A program made the translations under genes and the position numbers. The notes beneath the pieces were generated by a model. The model searched no databases, had not been told where the DNA came from, and saw only the letters and a program-made list of their open reading frames with translations. A stretch of DNA of 64,000 nt from Rhodobacterales bacterium HKCCSP123. GTDB taxonomy: Bacteria; Pseudomonadota; Alphaproteobacteria; Rhodobacterales; Rhodobacteraceae. This document shows, in pieces, positions 12,530-21,225 of the stretch; positions within the stretch are counted from its first letter, which is position 1; every line of letters begins with the position of its first letter. The stretch spans positions 50,001-114,000 of the forward strand of contig WVSO01000001.1 in assembly GCA_015689745.1 (NCBI GenBank). The letters are read 5' to 3'.

Positions 12530-12592
12530 GCGCGCTCCGGGTCCATGTCTCTGGCAAAGATATAGCGGGTTTTCGCGCAAGGCCAAAAGCCC

Positions 12593-12621
12593 TTGAACCC
12601 CCTCGGCGATCCTTCTATAGA
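12593..12621 (+). promoter_or_regulatory. Housekeeping promoter of tRNA-Val
   Basis: TTGAAC (12593-12598), a spacer of exactly 17 bases, then TATAGA (12616-12621). It is a near-consensus sigma-70 promoter about 70 bases before the tRNA. Confidence 0.75.
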
Positions 12622-12695
12622 CCGCACACCCAAGCGGCGGCTTCGCAGACTCGGGCCTTTCGGCTGTTGTCTCGCGCAGGGCGTCTTTCGGGACC

Positions 12696-12770
<75 letters not shown>

Positions 12771-12771
12771 C

Positions 12772-12798
12772 GTCCCCTTTTTCGCAGAAAAAGGGGAC
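12772..12798 (+). terminator. Hairpin directly after tRNA-Val
   Basis: GTCCCCTTTTTC pairs perfectly with GAAAAAGGGGAC (12-bp stem, 3-base loop), beginning 2 bases after the tRNA. The T-run lies in the 5' arm, not after the stem, so this may be a processing or 3'-end signal rather than a textbook terminator. Confidence 0.5.
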
Positions 12799-12933
12799 AG
12801 CGACAGGGCCGGCGCGACAGCGACGGTCCCGAACGCAAAACCCCGGCAGCGGGGAAGAGAATTCACCGGTCCCCTCCCGGGACCAGACAGCAACCCAAGG
12901 CGCATCGCCGCGCCGCGACGAAGGAGAGGACCG

Positions 12934-13059
12934 ATGAAGGTCAAGAACTCGCTCCGCTCGCTCAAGCAGCGCCACCGCGATTGCCGCGTCGTGCGCCGCA
13001 AGGGCCGGGTCTACGTGATCAACAAGACCCAGCGCCGCTTCAAGGCCCGCCAGGGCTGA
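12934..13059 (+). CDS. rpmJ: Ribosomal protein L36, zinc-free (YkgO-like) form
   Basis: 41 residues: [20 protein letters not shown], then an R/K-rich tail ending FKARQG. It has only one cysteine, so it is the form without a zinc site, which is standard in alphaproteobacteria. A strong AAGGAGAGG site sits 5 bases before the ATG, and a good terminator follows. It is a component of the 50S subunit. Confidence 0.96.
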   Translation: MKVKNSLRSLKQRHRDCRVVRRKGRVYVINKTQRRFKARQG

Positions 13060-13082
13060 GATCGCAGCGTCACGCTGATGGA

Positions 13083-13110
13083 AAGGCCGCCCTCCGGGCG
13101 GCTTTTTTCT
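13083..13110 (+). terminator. Rho-independent terminator of rpmJ
   Basis: GCCGCCC tcc GGGCGGC (7-bp stem, 3-base loop) followed by six Ts at 13103-13108, starting about 27 bases past the rpmJ stop. Confidence 0.92.
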
Positions 13111-13127
13111 TGGCCCTTGCCCGGTCT

Positions 13128-13619
13128 TCAGCCGTCCCGAAGCACCAGCTCGCCCTCGATCTCGATGGCGAAGTTCAGCGGCAGCCCTGCGCAGCCGATG
13201 GCCGAGCGCGCGTGGCGTCCCACCTCGGGCCCGAAAACCCCGAGAATCAGGTCGGAGAATCCGTTCAGCACAAGGTGCTGCTCGGCATAGCCGGGGGCGG
13301 AATTCACCATCCCGAAGACGCGGACCCAGCCCGCGACACGGGACAGTTCGCCGATCTCGGCCTTGAGATTGGCCAGCACCGACAGCCCGATCCGCCGCGC
13401 CACGCCCGCGGCCTCCTCGGTGGTCAGCGCCGCGCCGACCTGCCCGTAGGGCCCGGCGATGCCGCCCTCGGGCGACTGTTCCGGATGTCCCGAGATCAGC
13501 ACGCGCGACCCGCGGATGTTGATGAAGGTGAAGGGCAGGTGGAGCCCCTCGGGCACCTTGACCGGCAACGGCAGCGCCAGGCCCATCGCCGCCAGCCGCG
13601 ACTCGGGTGTGTCGGTCAT
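13128..13619 (-). CDS. RidA/YjgF/YER057c family protein
   Basis: 163 residues, within the range of long RidA relatives. Visible: VLISGHPEQSPEG, the LxNLKAEIGELSRVAGWVRVFGMVNS core, and GRHARSAIGCAGLPLNFAIEIEGE near the end, where the RidA Arg lies. RidA proper deaminates reactive enamine/imine intermediates; this longer subgroup may differ. Its ATG overlaps the stop of the DUF4329 gene (ATGA), so it is the last gene of a three-gene operon. A second RidA relative is at 54272-54754. Confidence 0.87.
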   Translation of the reverse strand: MTDTPESRLAAMGLALPLPVKVPEGLHLPFTFINIRGSRVLISGHPEQSPEGGIAGPYGQVGAALTTEEAAGVARRIGLSVLANLKAEIGELSRVAGWVRVFGMVNSAPGYAEQHLVLNGFSDLILGVFGPEVGRHARSAIGCAGLPLNFAIEIEGELVLRDG

Positions 13620-14155
13620 TCCCCGTTCTCCCGTCTCAGCAGATCGTCGAGCGTATATCGCCCCGCGATCGGTCCCGCATCGCCCACGATGAAATCGGGG
13701 GCCTGTCCCATGCAGCCCGGCCCGCAGAGCAGCTCCGCGACACCGCGCTCGCCGTCAATGTACCACAACCTCCCGCCCGGCGTCGCGACATAGCCGTTCA
13801 CGCCCTCCTCCATGTCGCCGCGCAGATCATCGCTCGACGGCACCTCGCTGTCGGCCTCCGTGTCGAAACCGGCATGGGTGTGGAACGAGGCCGTGACCTC
13901 AACGAAACGGCTTTCGTCACCCCGGCTCAGGCAGGAGTAATCTTCACCCCGGCTGACCTCCGTGGCCAGGTAGCTGCCGTCCGGCAGCACCCCGATATAC
14001 CCGCAATACTCGCGATTCTCCGCGAAGCTGCGCGGTTGCAGCTCCATCAGGATCTCCCGTGCAACCTCAAGCTCGGCGGGGTCCTGCGCCAGGGCCCCTG
14101 CCGCCAGGCACAGCGCCAGACCGGCACCCGCAACACCCCTTACCGCACGCTTCAA
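13616..14155 (-). CDS. Exported DUF4329 protein with a JAMM-like metal site
   Basis: 179 residues. A signal peptide (cut near AGALAQ, residue 23) precedes a domain with SFHTHAGFDT... EVPSSDDL. The H92-x-H94 ... S107-x-x-D110 pattern matches the zinc ligands of JAMM/MPN isopeptidases, the fold to which DUF4329 is thought to belong. Two CxxxC-like cysteine pairs (C51/C75 and C143/C147) may form disulfides in the periplasm. It is coupled by ATGA overlaps to a caspase-fold gene upstream and a RidA gene downstream. Substrate unknown; it could be a protease or an amidase acting in the envelope. Confidence 0.8.
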   Translation of the reverse strand: MKRAVRGVAGAGLALCLAAGALAQDPAELEVAREILMELQPRSFAENREYCGYIGVLPDGSYLATEVSRGEDYSCLSRGDESRFVEVTASFHTHAGFDTEADSEVPSSDDLRGDMEEGVNGYVATPGGRLWYIDGERGVAELLCGPGCMGQAPDFIVGDAGPIAGRYTLDDLLRRENGE

Positions 14156-15813
14156 TCGAAGATCCTCCCGCCGATGGCTTCCGCCAGAAGACGCACGACC
14201 GTCATCTGGTCAAGATACCCCGTCGCCCCAAGCCCGCGCGAGCGCTGGTAGTCGCGAATCGCCGCGCGGGTGCGCGCATCGAAGGTCCCGTCCACGCGGC
14301 CCGGATCGAAGCCCAGCGCCGCAAGCCGCTGCTCGGTCAGCTGGCGCATCTGCGGCGTCAGGTTCAGCGCCGCCTCGCGGGCCTCGGCCAGCGCCAGCTC
14401 GCGCGGCGTCAGGCCGGTTTGCAGCACCGAAAGGCGCTGCTGCGCGATATCGATGAACTGACCGCCCGGATAAAGCTCCAGGTAGCGCCTGTAGGCCTCC
14501 ACCGAATCCGCGGCCTGGACCTCCTGCCAGAACCGGCGCTCCTCGGCCTCGACCTCGGCAAGCCGTTCGGCCTCGATCTCGTCCAGCCGCGCCCGCGCCA
14601 CCTCGGAGAACAGGCCGTTCGGATAGCGCGAGAGATAGGCGCGCAGCGCCGCCTCGTCCCGGCCCTGCCCGGTCGCCTGCCAGAAAGCGCGGTCCGCCTG
14701 CTCCTCGGCCTCGCGCTGGCGGCGCGCCTCTTCCTCCAGCTCGGCCGCGCGCTGTGCGCCTGCCTCGCGCAGGACGGCGACCTGCGGCCCGGTCAGGAAC
14801 CCCGTCGCCTCGAAGCCGCGCGCCGATTGCCAGCCCCGGATCGCCCCGCGCGTGCCCGGCCCGAAGATCCCGTCGATGCCCCGCGTGTTGAAATCGAGGA
14901 TCGTCAGGTCCCGCTGGATCTGCTGGCGCTGCGCCCGGCTCAGGCCCAGCGCGGCCTCGGCGGCCTCGGCCTGCTCCAGAGGATCGGGGGCCTGCGCTTC
15001 TTGCTCCAGCGCCTCGGCCCGGCTCAGCGCCTCGGCGGCAAAGGCGCCCCCGGGATACTGCTCGAGATAGGCACGGTAGGAACCGGCCGTGTTCAACTCC
15101 TGCACCGCGCCCCAAAGCGCCACCTCGGCCTCGGAAGGGCCGGTCGGCGCGGGAGCCGCATCCCCCCCAACGACCGGAAGAAACGGCAGGGCGGGAGACA
15201 GGAACCCGTGACTGCGCAGCGCGCGCGACCCCTCGACCGCGGCGGCCAGGTCGGCGCCTGGCCTGAGCAGCACGTCGCGCGCAAGATCGGCAAGGTCATC
15301 GGGCGCCCCCGACAGAACCGTCACACCCTGAGGGGCGTCGATCGGCCCGAACCCGCGGCTGAGCCCGGCACCAAGGTCGATCCGCCGCGCCTCCTGCCCG
15401 AGAAGGACAACCGCCTGCCCCGGCGCACGGCCGGCGATCTCGAAGAGCACATCGAGGGCGACACCCTCCGCCCCGACCGAACCGAGGTCGGGCGACCGCG
15501 CATCGCTGCCCAGAAGCCAGGTCCCCCGCTGTGACCGGACCACGTGGCCGGACAACGCGATGAGCACGCGCTCGGTCTCGTCGGCCTCCACCAGCGCCGA
15601 GACCGCGGCGCGCATCGCCTCGGCGGCACCGTTCTCGACCACGATCACGTCGAAGCCTGCCCGATCCAGCGGCCCCTCCAGCGACAGGATCTCGTCGCCG
15701 TAGCGCAGATCCTGCGCCGCCGCGTACCGGTCGTTCGCGATCAGAAGGGCGGTGTCCGCCCCGGCCGCGGTCGCGGCGCCAAGGACGAGGGCGAAGGGAA
15801 TCAGGGCACGCAT
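14152..15813 (-). CDS. Exported caspase-fold (C14-like) protein with two peptidoglycan-binding domains
   Basis: 553 residues. Order: signal peptide (cut near AAGA, residue 19); caspase-like domain (about 20-165) starting TALLIANDRY, with LIALSGH carrying His90; a Pro/Ala linker; a first PG_binding_1 domain (about 289-355, IDGIFGPGTRGAIRGWQ); a Glu/Arg-rich helical part with repeats of the type AYLxxYPNG/YLELYPGG; and a second PG_binding_1 domain (about 483-548, VDGTFDARTRAAIRDYQ). The usual catalytic Cys motif (DACR) reads GQEAR, with Ala142 where Cys is expected, so the caspase part may be inactive. It is the first gene of a coupled operon with DUF4329 and RidA. Confidence 0.8.
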   Translation of the reverse strand: MRALIPFALVLGAATAAGADTALLIANDRYAAAQDLRYGDEILSLEGPLDRAGFDVIVVENGAAEAMRAAVSALVEADETERVLIALSGHVVRSQRGTWLLGSDARSPDLGSVGAEGVALDVLFEIAGRAPGQAVVLLGQEARRIDLGAGLSRGFGPIDAPQGVTVLSGAPDDLADLARDVLLRPGADLAAAVEGSRALRSHGFLSPALPFLPVVGGDAAPAPTGPSEAEVALWGAVQELNTAGSYRAYLEQYPGGAFAAEALSRAEALEQEAQAPDPLEQAEAAEAALGLSRAQRQQIQRDLTILDFNTRGIDGIFGPGTRGAIRGWQSARGFEATGFLTGPQVAVLREAGAQRAAELEEEARRQREAEEQADRAFWQATGQGRDEAALRAYLSRYPNGLFSEVARARLDEIEAERLAEVEAEERRFWQEVQAADSVEAYRRYLELYPGGQFIDIAQQRLSVLQTGLTPRELALAEAREAALNLTPQMRQLTEQRLAALGFDPGRVDGTFDARTRAAIRDYQRSRGLGATGYLDQMTVVRLLAEAIGGRIFD

Positions 15814-15891
15814 GGCAGCAACCTCCAGAAGTGTCGTTTCCCCCTGGTTAGCATGAAGCCATGCGGTTAACCGATAACCAACCCCGGCAGA

Positions 15892-17076
15892 TCAATCATA
15901 CTTTCGTTGATCGTCGATCACGAGGCCATCGTTCGGCAGGCTCCCGGGGGCGACGATCTCGACCCGTCCCTTCAGCTTCATCACCGCGGCCACGCTCTCG
16001 GCCAGCGCCGCCGCATCGGCGCCCTCGGCCTCGACTCGCACGGTCATCACGTCCATCTCGCCTTCGCGGGTGGCGATGACGCGGGCGCGCCCGACCTCGG
16101 CATGACGGCCCACGAACTCGGCCACCTGCTCGGGGCGCACGAACATGCCCTTGATCTTCGTGGTCTGGTCCGCGCGGCCCATCCAGCCCTTGATCCGCAT
16201 GTTCGTCCGGCCGCACGGGCTTTGCCCCGGCAACACGGCCGACAGGTCGCCGGTGGCAAAGCGGATCAGCGGGTAGTCGGGGTTCAGCGTGGTCACCACG
16301 ACCTCACCCACCTCGCCCTCGGCCACCGGGTCGCCCGTGCCGGGGCGCACGATCTCGACGATCACGCCCTCGTCCACGATCATCCCCTCCATCGCCTCGC
16401 TCTCGTAGGCGATGTTGCCCAGGTCGGCGGTCGCGTAGCATTGCAGGCAGGCGATTCCCCGGTCCGCATAGTCCTGCCTGAGCGACGGGAACAGCGCGCC
16501 ACCACCCACGGTGGCTCGGGTGAAGGCCAGCTCCACCCCCATCTCCTCGGCCTTGTCGAGGATCACCTTGAGGTAATCCGGCGTGCCGGCATAGGCGGTG
16601 CAACCCACGTCCTTCGCCGCACGCACCTGCAACTCGGTCTGGCCCACGCCCGCGGGCAGCACCGCGGCCCCCACGGCCCGCGCGCCGCTCTCGAAGATCA
16701 TGCCGGCGGGTGTCAGGTGATAGCCGAAGCAGTTCTGCACGATGTCCCCCGCACCGATCCCCACGGCATGAAGGAACCGGCCCATCCGCCACCAGTCATG
16801 GCTCACGCCACCCGGCTCGTAGATCGGCCCGGGGCTCTGGAACACATGCGCCAGGTTCGTCACCGGCAAGCCGCCGAAGGGCGGATGCTCGGCTTGCCGC
16901 GCCACCAGCTCGGACTTGCGCAGCACCGGCAGCCCGGCAAGATCCCCAAGCGAGGCCACCGCGGCCATCCCGTTCGATGCAAGCTGCGCGTTCAGCTTCG
17001 CCAACTGGTCCGCAGCGCGCGCATCGGCGCTGCGCGTCTCCAGCGCGTCGTAGTGTTTGCGGTTCTCGTCCAACAT
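15892..17076 (-). CDS. Phenylacetate-CoA ligase (PaaK) family AMP-forming ligase
   Basis: 394 residues. Starts MLDENRKHYDALETR, typical of this subgroup. AMP-binding core: VFQSPGPIYEPGG in place of the canonical Thr/Ser-rich loop, CYATADLGNIAYES, RFATGDLS and the C-terminal KIKGMFVRPEQV hinge. Such enzymes activate aryl or acyl acids as CoA thioesters; the substrate here is unknown. It is the last gene of the Liv-type cluster. Met starts at 17106 (overlapping the cupin stop) and 17076 are possible; I chose 17076 because of the GGAGGAGGAG stretch before it and the family N-terminus. Confidence 0.83.
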   Translation of the reverse strand: MLDENRKHYDALETRSADARAADQLAKLNAQLASNGMAAVASLGDLAGLPVLRKSELVARQAEHPPFGGLPVTNLAHVFQSPGPIYEPGGVSHDWWRMGRFLHAVGIGAGDIVQNCFGYHLTPAGMIFESGARAVGAAVLPAGVGQTELQVRAAKDVGCTAYAGTPDYLKVILDKAEEMGVELAFTRATVGGGALFPSLRQDYADRGIACLQCYATADLGNIAYESEAMEGMIVDEGVIVEIVRPGTGDPVAEGEVGEVVVTTLNPDYPLIRFATGDLSAVLPGQSPCGRTNMRIKGWMGRADQTTKIKGMFVRPEQVAEFVGRHAEVGRARVIATREGEMDVMTVRVEAEGADAAALAESVAAVMKLKGRVEIVAPGSLPNDGLVIDDQRKYD

Positions 17077-17105
17077 CGGCCTTTTCTCCTCCTCCTGTCC
17101 CGCCA

Positions 17106-17489
17106 TCACTCGGCGGGCGTCAGGAACGGCTCTCCCGTCCGCAGCACATGCGTCGTCACGACCTGCATGTCGGTCTCGCCCAGGTTGGTCAGGCCGCCAT
17201 GCACCTGCCCCTCGGGGAAATACAGCGACTGGCCGACCGCGAACTCCACAATCTGCCCGTTCGGCGCCTCGGCCCGGACAGGGGTGATAGCCACCGAATG
17301 CTCGTCGCCGGGATGCGTGTGCAGCGGAATGCGCGCGCCCGGCGGCACTGTCAGCAGCGAGACGATGACCTCCATCGTCCCTGACCCGGGCACCGGCACC
17401 CGCCGGATCTCTTCCGACGAAAGCTCCTGCGCCGCAGAACTCCCCGCCAGCACCGTCGCCAGCAGGATACCCGTCACCATGCGACCCAT
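17106..17489 (-). CDS. Exported cupin domain protein
   Basis: 127 residues. A signal peptide (MGRMVTGILLATVLAGSSAA, cut near AQE) is followed by a single small cupin: PLHTHPGDEHSVAI supplies two His and a Glu, and VHGG a further His, giving a plausible metal site. Its stop overlaps a possible start of the following ligase gene. Its place between the transporter and the ligase suggests a role with the imported compound, but the function is unknown. Confidence 0.8.
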   Translation of the reverse strand: MGRMVTGILLATVLAGSSAAQELSSEEIRRVPVPGSGTMEVIVSLLTVPPGARIPLHTHPGDEHSVAITPVRAEAPNGQIVEFAVGQSLYFPEGQVHGGLTNLGETDMQVVTTHVLRTGEPFLTPAE

Positions 17490-17508
17490 TCCAAGGCCTT
17501 CCCCGTTG

Positions 17509-18369
17509 TCAACTCAGCCACCGTTTCCGACGCCGGTAGCTCCGCACATCGCGGAAGCTTTTCCGGCCTTCCTCGGACATGCCGAGGTAGAATTCTTTCA
17601 CATCCGGGTTCTCGCGCAGATCGGCCGCGGGCCCGTCCATCACCACCCGGCCCGATTCCAGGATGTAACCGTAATGCGCGAAGCGCAGCGCCACGTTGGT
17701 GTTCTGCTCGGCCAGCAGGAAGGTCACGCCCTGCTCCTCGTTCAGCCGCTTCACGATATCGAAGATCTGCTCAACCAGCTGTGGCGCCAGTCCCATCGAG
17801 GGCTCGTCCAGCAGGATCGTCTCGGGCCGGCTCATCAGCGCGCGGCCGATCGCGGTCATCTGCTGCTCGCCGCCGCTGGTATACCCCGCCTGGCTCGTCC
17901 GCCGCTCCTTAAGCCGCGGGAAATAATCATAGACCATCTCGAGATCGGCGCTGACCGCCCCCTTGCCGTCCTTGCGCGTGTAGCTGCCGGTCAGCAGGTT
18001 CTCCTCGACGGTCAGGTGCTCGAAACAGTGCCGCCCCTCCATCACCTGGATCACGCCACGGTCGACAAGGTCCGACGGCGTCAGGTCGGCCACCGGCTCG
18101 CCACGGTAGAGGATCGACCCCTTGGTCACCTCGCCCCGCTCGGAATGCAGCAGGTTCGAGATCGCCTTGAGCGTCGTCGTCTTGCCCGCCCCGTTGCCGC
18201 CCAGAAGCGCGGTGATCCCGCCCTTCGGCACCTTCAGGCTGACACCCTTCAGCACGAGGATCACGTGGTTGTAGATCACCTCGATGTTGTTGACCTCGAG
18301 AAGCGTCTCCGCCCCTTGCAGCTCCGGCGCCACGCCGTCGCCATGGGTCTCCTGAGGCTGGTCCAGCAT
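17509..18369 (-). CDS. LivF-type ABC transporter ATP-binding protein
   Basis: 286 residues. Walker A GGNGAGKTTTLK, signature YTSGGEQQM, Walker B TILLDEPSMGL, and the H-switch replaced by LLAEQN, as is usual in LivF. A C-terminal basic tail (RSYRRRKRWLS) extends past the usual end. The start at MLDQPQETHGDG follows GGGAGAGCCGGGAG. It powers the import of the compound bound by the adjacent solute-binding protein. Confidence 0.9.
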   Translation of the reverse strand: MLDQPQETHGDGVAPELQGAETLLEVNNIEVIYNHVILVLKGVSLKVPKGGITALLGGNGAGKTTTLKAISNLLHSERGEVTKGSILYRGEPVADLTPSDLVDRGVIQVMEGRHCFEHLTVEENLLTGSYTRKDGKGAVSADLEMVYDYFPRLKERRTSQAGYTSGGEQQMTAIGRALMSRPETILLDEPSMGLAPQLVEQIFDIVKRLNEEQGVTFLLAEQNTNVALRFAHYGYILESGRVVMDGPAADLRENPDVKEFYLGMSEEGRKSFRDVRSYRRRKRWLS

Positions 18370-18461
18370 CTCCCGGCTCTCCCTTGCCGCGGTGTCCGAG
18401 GCCCTCGCCCCGGTCACGTTCCGTTAAGGTTAACGCGCGCCCCCAAAGGCCCGCGCCCTGC

Positions 18462-18483
18462 CTTCATCTTTCCATAAATACGC
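18462..18483. repeat. Intergenic motif, copy A
   Basis: A 22-base element (CTTCATCTTTCC, two variable bases, then AAATACGC) between livF and the solute-binding protein gene. It differs from the copy at 31839-31860 at only two positions. A GC-rich inverted repeat (18486-18520) lies between it and the solute-binding protein stop. Confidence 0.6.
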
Positions 18484-18526
18484 AGATCCCGGCGGCGACA
18501 CCCGCGCCGCCGCCGGGGATGTCAGA

Positions 18527-19804
18527 TCAGCTGTCGCCGCACTGGCCCGAGATGTTGTTCTCGGCCGCGAACTGCGCCGAGTCCTCGTCGATCAGCGGCT
18601 GGGTCACGCTGTCGTCGGGCGCGATGAAGTCGGTAAGGGTCACCCACTCCGTCCCGCTCCACTGGGTCATGATCGCCATGCCGGTGCCGCCGTGATCCTC
18701 GCAGCTCACCGCGAACTCCGGACCGATGCCGGGCATGCCCAGCTCTTCCATCCGCGCGTTGGTCATCTGGAGCGCCTCCATCCCGTCGCGCATCATCGCG
18801 GGCGTGATCGCCGCTACACCGTGGATCTCCTGCGCGGTGCGGATCGCCTCGGCGGCCAGCATCGCGGCGTACATGCCACGGGTGTAGAGCACCGAGCCCA
18901 CGTTCGAACCGTCGCCCGCGGCCATGCCGGCCTCGTGCACATGGGTGCGGATCTCGTCGAAGACCGGCATGTCGCCCAGGCGGTTCATGTTCAGCGCGCG
19001 GTAGCCCGCCGCCGCCTCGCCGGCCTGCTCGACGTCATGGTCGGCGCCCGCCCACCAGTTGCCGATGAAGTTCTCCATCGGGTAGCGGATGTTCACCGCT
19101 TCCTGGATCGCGACCTGGTTCATCACGCCCCAGCCCCACATGACCACGTAGTCGGGACGCTCGCGGCGGATCGTCAGCCACTGGTTGCCCTGCTCCTGAC
19201 CCGGATGGTCCACGGCCAGCTGGGTCAGCGTGAAGCCGTGCTGCGCGGCCAGCGTCTCCAGCGTGCGGATCGGCTCCCGGCCATAGGCCGAGTTGTGGTA
19301 GAGCAGCGTGATGGTCTTGCCCTCGAGCGACCCGCCGTTCTCCTCGAGCAGCTGGTTGACGATCACCGAGGCCGCGTCCCAGTAGTTCGCCGGGTAGTTG
19401 AAGACATGGCTGAACACGTCGCCGTTCGCGGCCGAGGTCCGGCCATAGCCCATCGTGTGCAGCGGGATGCCGTCGGCGGTCGCGCGCGGGATCAGCTGGT
19501 AGGTGATGCCGGTCGACAGCGGCTGGTAGACCAGCGCGCCTTCGCCCTTGGTCGATTCGTAGCATTCCACGCCGCGTTCGGTGTCATAGGCCGTCTCGCA
19601 GCTGACGATGCGGATCATCTCGCCGCCGATGCCGCCGTCGCGCGCGTTCAGCAGGTTGAGGTAATCCTGGTAGCCGTCCGAGAACGGGATGCCGCCCGCG
19701 GCATAGGCGCCGGTGCGGTAGTGCAGGTCCGGGATCACCAGGTCGGCCAGCGCGGGGCCTGCGGCCATCACGCCCGCCAGTGCGAATGTTGCCAGTTTCT
19801 TCAT
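18527..19804 (-). CDS. Liv-type ABC transporter periplasmic substrate-binding protein
   Basis: 425 residues. A signal peptide (MKKLATFALAGVMAAGPALA) is followed by a periplasmic-binding-protein type I fold (Peripla_BP_6), with LYHNSAYGREPIRTLE in the second lobe. Length and architecture match Liv/amide/urea binding proteins, but the ligand cannot be read from the sequence. The start ATG follows GGGAGGAAACCCCG. It lies between LivM and LivF genes. The two acyl-CoA ligases at the cluster ends suggest an organic acid rather than an amino acid; that is inference. Confidence 0.9.
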   Translation of the reverse strand: MKKLATFALAGVMAAGPALADLVIPDLHYRTGAYAAGGIPFSDGYQDYLNLLNARDGGIGGEMIRIVSCETAYDTERGVECYESTKGEGALVYQPLSTGITYQLIPRATADGIPLHTMGYGRTSAANGDVFSHVFNYPANYWDAASVIVNQLLEENGGSLEGKTITLLYHNSAYGREPIRTLETLAAQHGFTLTQLAVDHPGQEQGNQWLTIRRERPDYVVMWGWGVMNQVAIQEAVNIRYPMENFIGNWWAGADHDVEQAGEAAAGYRALNMNRLGDMPVFDEIRTHVHEAGMAAGDGSNVGSVLYTRGMYAAMLAAEAIRTAQEIHGVAAITPAMMRDGMEALQMTNARMEELGMPGIGPEFAVSCEDHGGTGMAIMTQWSGTEWVTLTDFIAPDDSVTQPLIDEDSAQFAAENNISGQCGDS

Positions 19805-19974
19805 CGGGGTTTCCTCCCTTTGGGTTTGTCCGATCTTTCTCACGCCCCGGTTTGGCCCGGGTTTCTCTCTCGGCGGCCCGCCCTCCCGGCCGGGTCCGCG
19901 TCCTTGGGGTGGGCCCTCCTCCTGCCCACCGGTCTCGAAGGGTGGGCGAGACCGCCCACTGCGGGCCTTCCCGC

Positions 19975-21051
19975 TCAATGCGGGAAGGGCCAGAGCCTCA
20001 GCTTCTCCTTCGCCAGCGCCCAGAGCCGCGCCAGGCCGTGCGGCTCGACGATCAGGAAGAACATGATCAGGGCGCCCACGATCACGAATTCGAAATGGGT
20101 GGCCAGCGCCGGGTCCCAGCCCAGCGTGCCGGCGAAGAAGTTCCGCAGCGCCACCGGCAGGATCACCATGAAGGCCGCGCCCGCGAAGCTGCCGAAGATC
20201 GACCCGAGCCCGCCGATGATGATCATGAACAGGATCAGGAAGGACCGCTGGATGCCGTAGGAGGCACCGACCTCGACCGCGCCCAGGTAGACCGTGAACA
20301 GAAGCGCCCCCGCGACGCCCACGTAGAACGAGGACACGGCGAAGGCCGTGAGCTTGGCCTTCAGCGGGTTCACCCCGATGATCTCGGCCGCGATGTCCAT
20401 GTCGCGGATCGCCATCCACTGCCGCCCGATCGACCCGCGCGTCAGGTTGCGCGCGATCCAGGCCAGGACGAAGACGAAGGCGAAGCAGAACAGGTATTTC
20501 ACCGGGGCCTCCGCGTTGGGACCGGTGATGGCGAGGCCGAACAGCGTCCGCTCCGGCGCGCTGATCTGCCCGGAGGCCGAGTAGTTGAAGAACCACGGCA
20601 CCTTGTTGAACAGCCAGACGAGGAAGAACTGCGCCGCCAGCGTCGCCACCGCGAGGTAGAACCCCTTGATCCGCAGGCTGGGAAGGCCGAAGGCCACGCC
20701 GACCATCGCGGTCATGAACCCCGACAGAAGCGTGATCGTCACCATGTCCATCCAGGGAAAGGCCGTCATCAGCTTGTAGGACGTGAACGCCCCCACGGCC
20801 ATGAACCCGCCCGTCCCCAGCGACACCTGCCCGCAGTAGCCGGTCAGGATGTTCAGCCCGATCGCCGCGATCGCGTAGATCAGGAACGGAAGCAGGATCG
20901 AGTTCGCCCAGTAGTCGTTGATGATGAAGGGGATGATGCCCAGACCGATGACCAGCACGATGTAATACCGGTACCGGTCGAAGGCGATCGGGAAGGTCTG
21001 GTTGTCGTCGGTGTAGGACGTCTTGAAGTCGCCCGCCTCACGATAGAACAT
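19975..21051 (-). CDS. LivM-type ABC transporter permease
   Basis: 358 residues, about nine to ten hydrophobic segments. Conserved GLNILTGYCGQVSLGTGGFMAVGAF and the cytoplasmic coupling region VARNLTRGSIGRQWMAIRDMDIAAEIIGVN-like stretch identify a LivM permease. A polar N-terminal extension (MFYREAGDFKTSYTDDNQTF) precedes the first helix, as in many rhodobacterial homologues. Confidence 0.92.
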   Translation of the reverse strand: MFYREAGDFKTSYTDDNQTFPIAFDRYRYYIVLVIGLGIIPFIINDYWANSILLPFLIYAIAAIGLNILTGYCGQVSLGTGGFMAVGAFTSYKLMTAFPWMDMVTITLLSGFMTAMVGVAFGLPSLRIKGFYLAVATLAAQFFLVWLFNKVPWFFNYSASGQISAPERTLFGLAITGPNAEAPVKYLFCFAFVFVLAWIARNLTRGSIGRQWMAIRDMDIAAEIIGVNPLKAKLTAFAVSSFYVGVAGALLFTVYLGAVEVGASYGIQRSFLILFMIIIGGLGSIFGSFAGAAFMVILPVALRNFFAGTLGWDPALATHFEFVIVGALIMFFLIVEPHGLARLWALAKEKLRLWPFPH

Positions 21052-21225
21052 CTGTCGCCTCCCCTGTCGCCGGCAGCGCGGCGCGCGGGGCGTCTGCCCG
21101 GGCCGCCCGCCGGTGTGTCATCTCCGGAATCGCTGAAATCGCGGCGCGCGCAAGGATCCGCTCCGCCCGCCCGGGCGCGCGGTCGATGCCGTCACGTTCG
21201 ATCTGAAGGTTCGCCTGTCCGGCGC

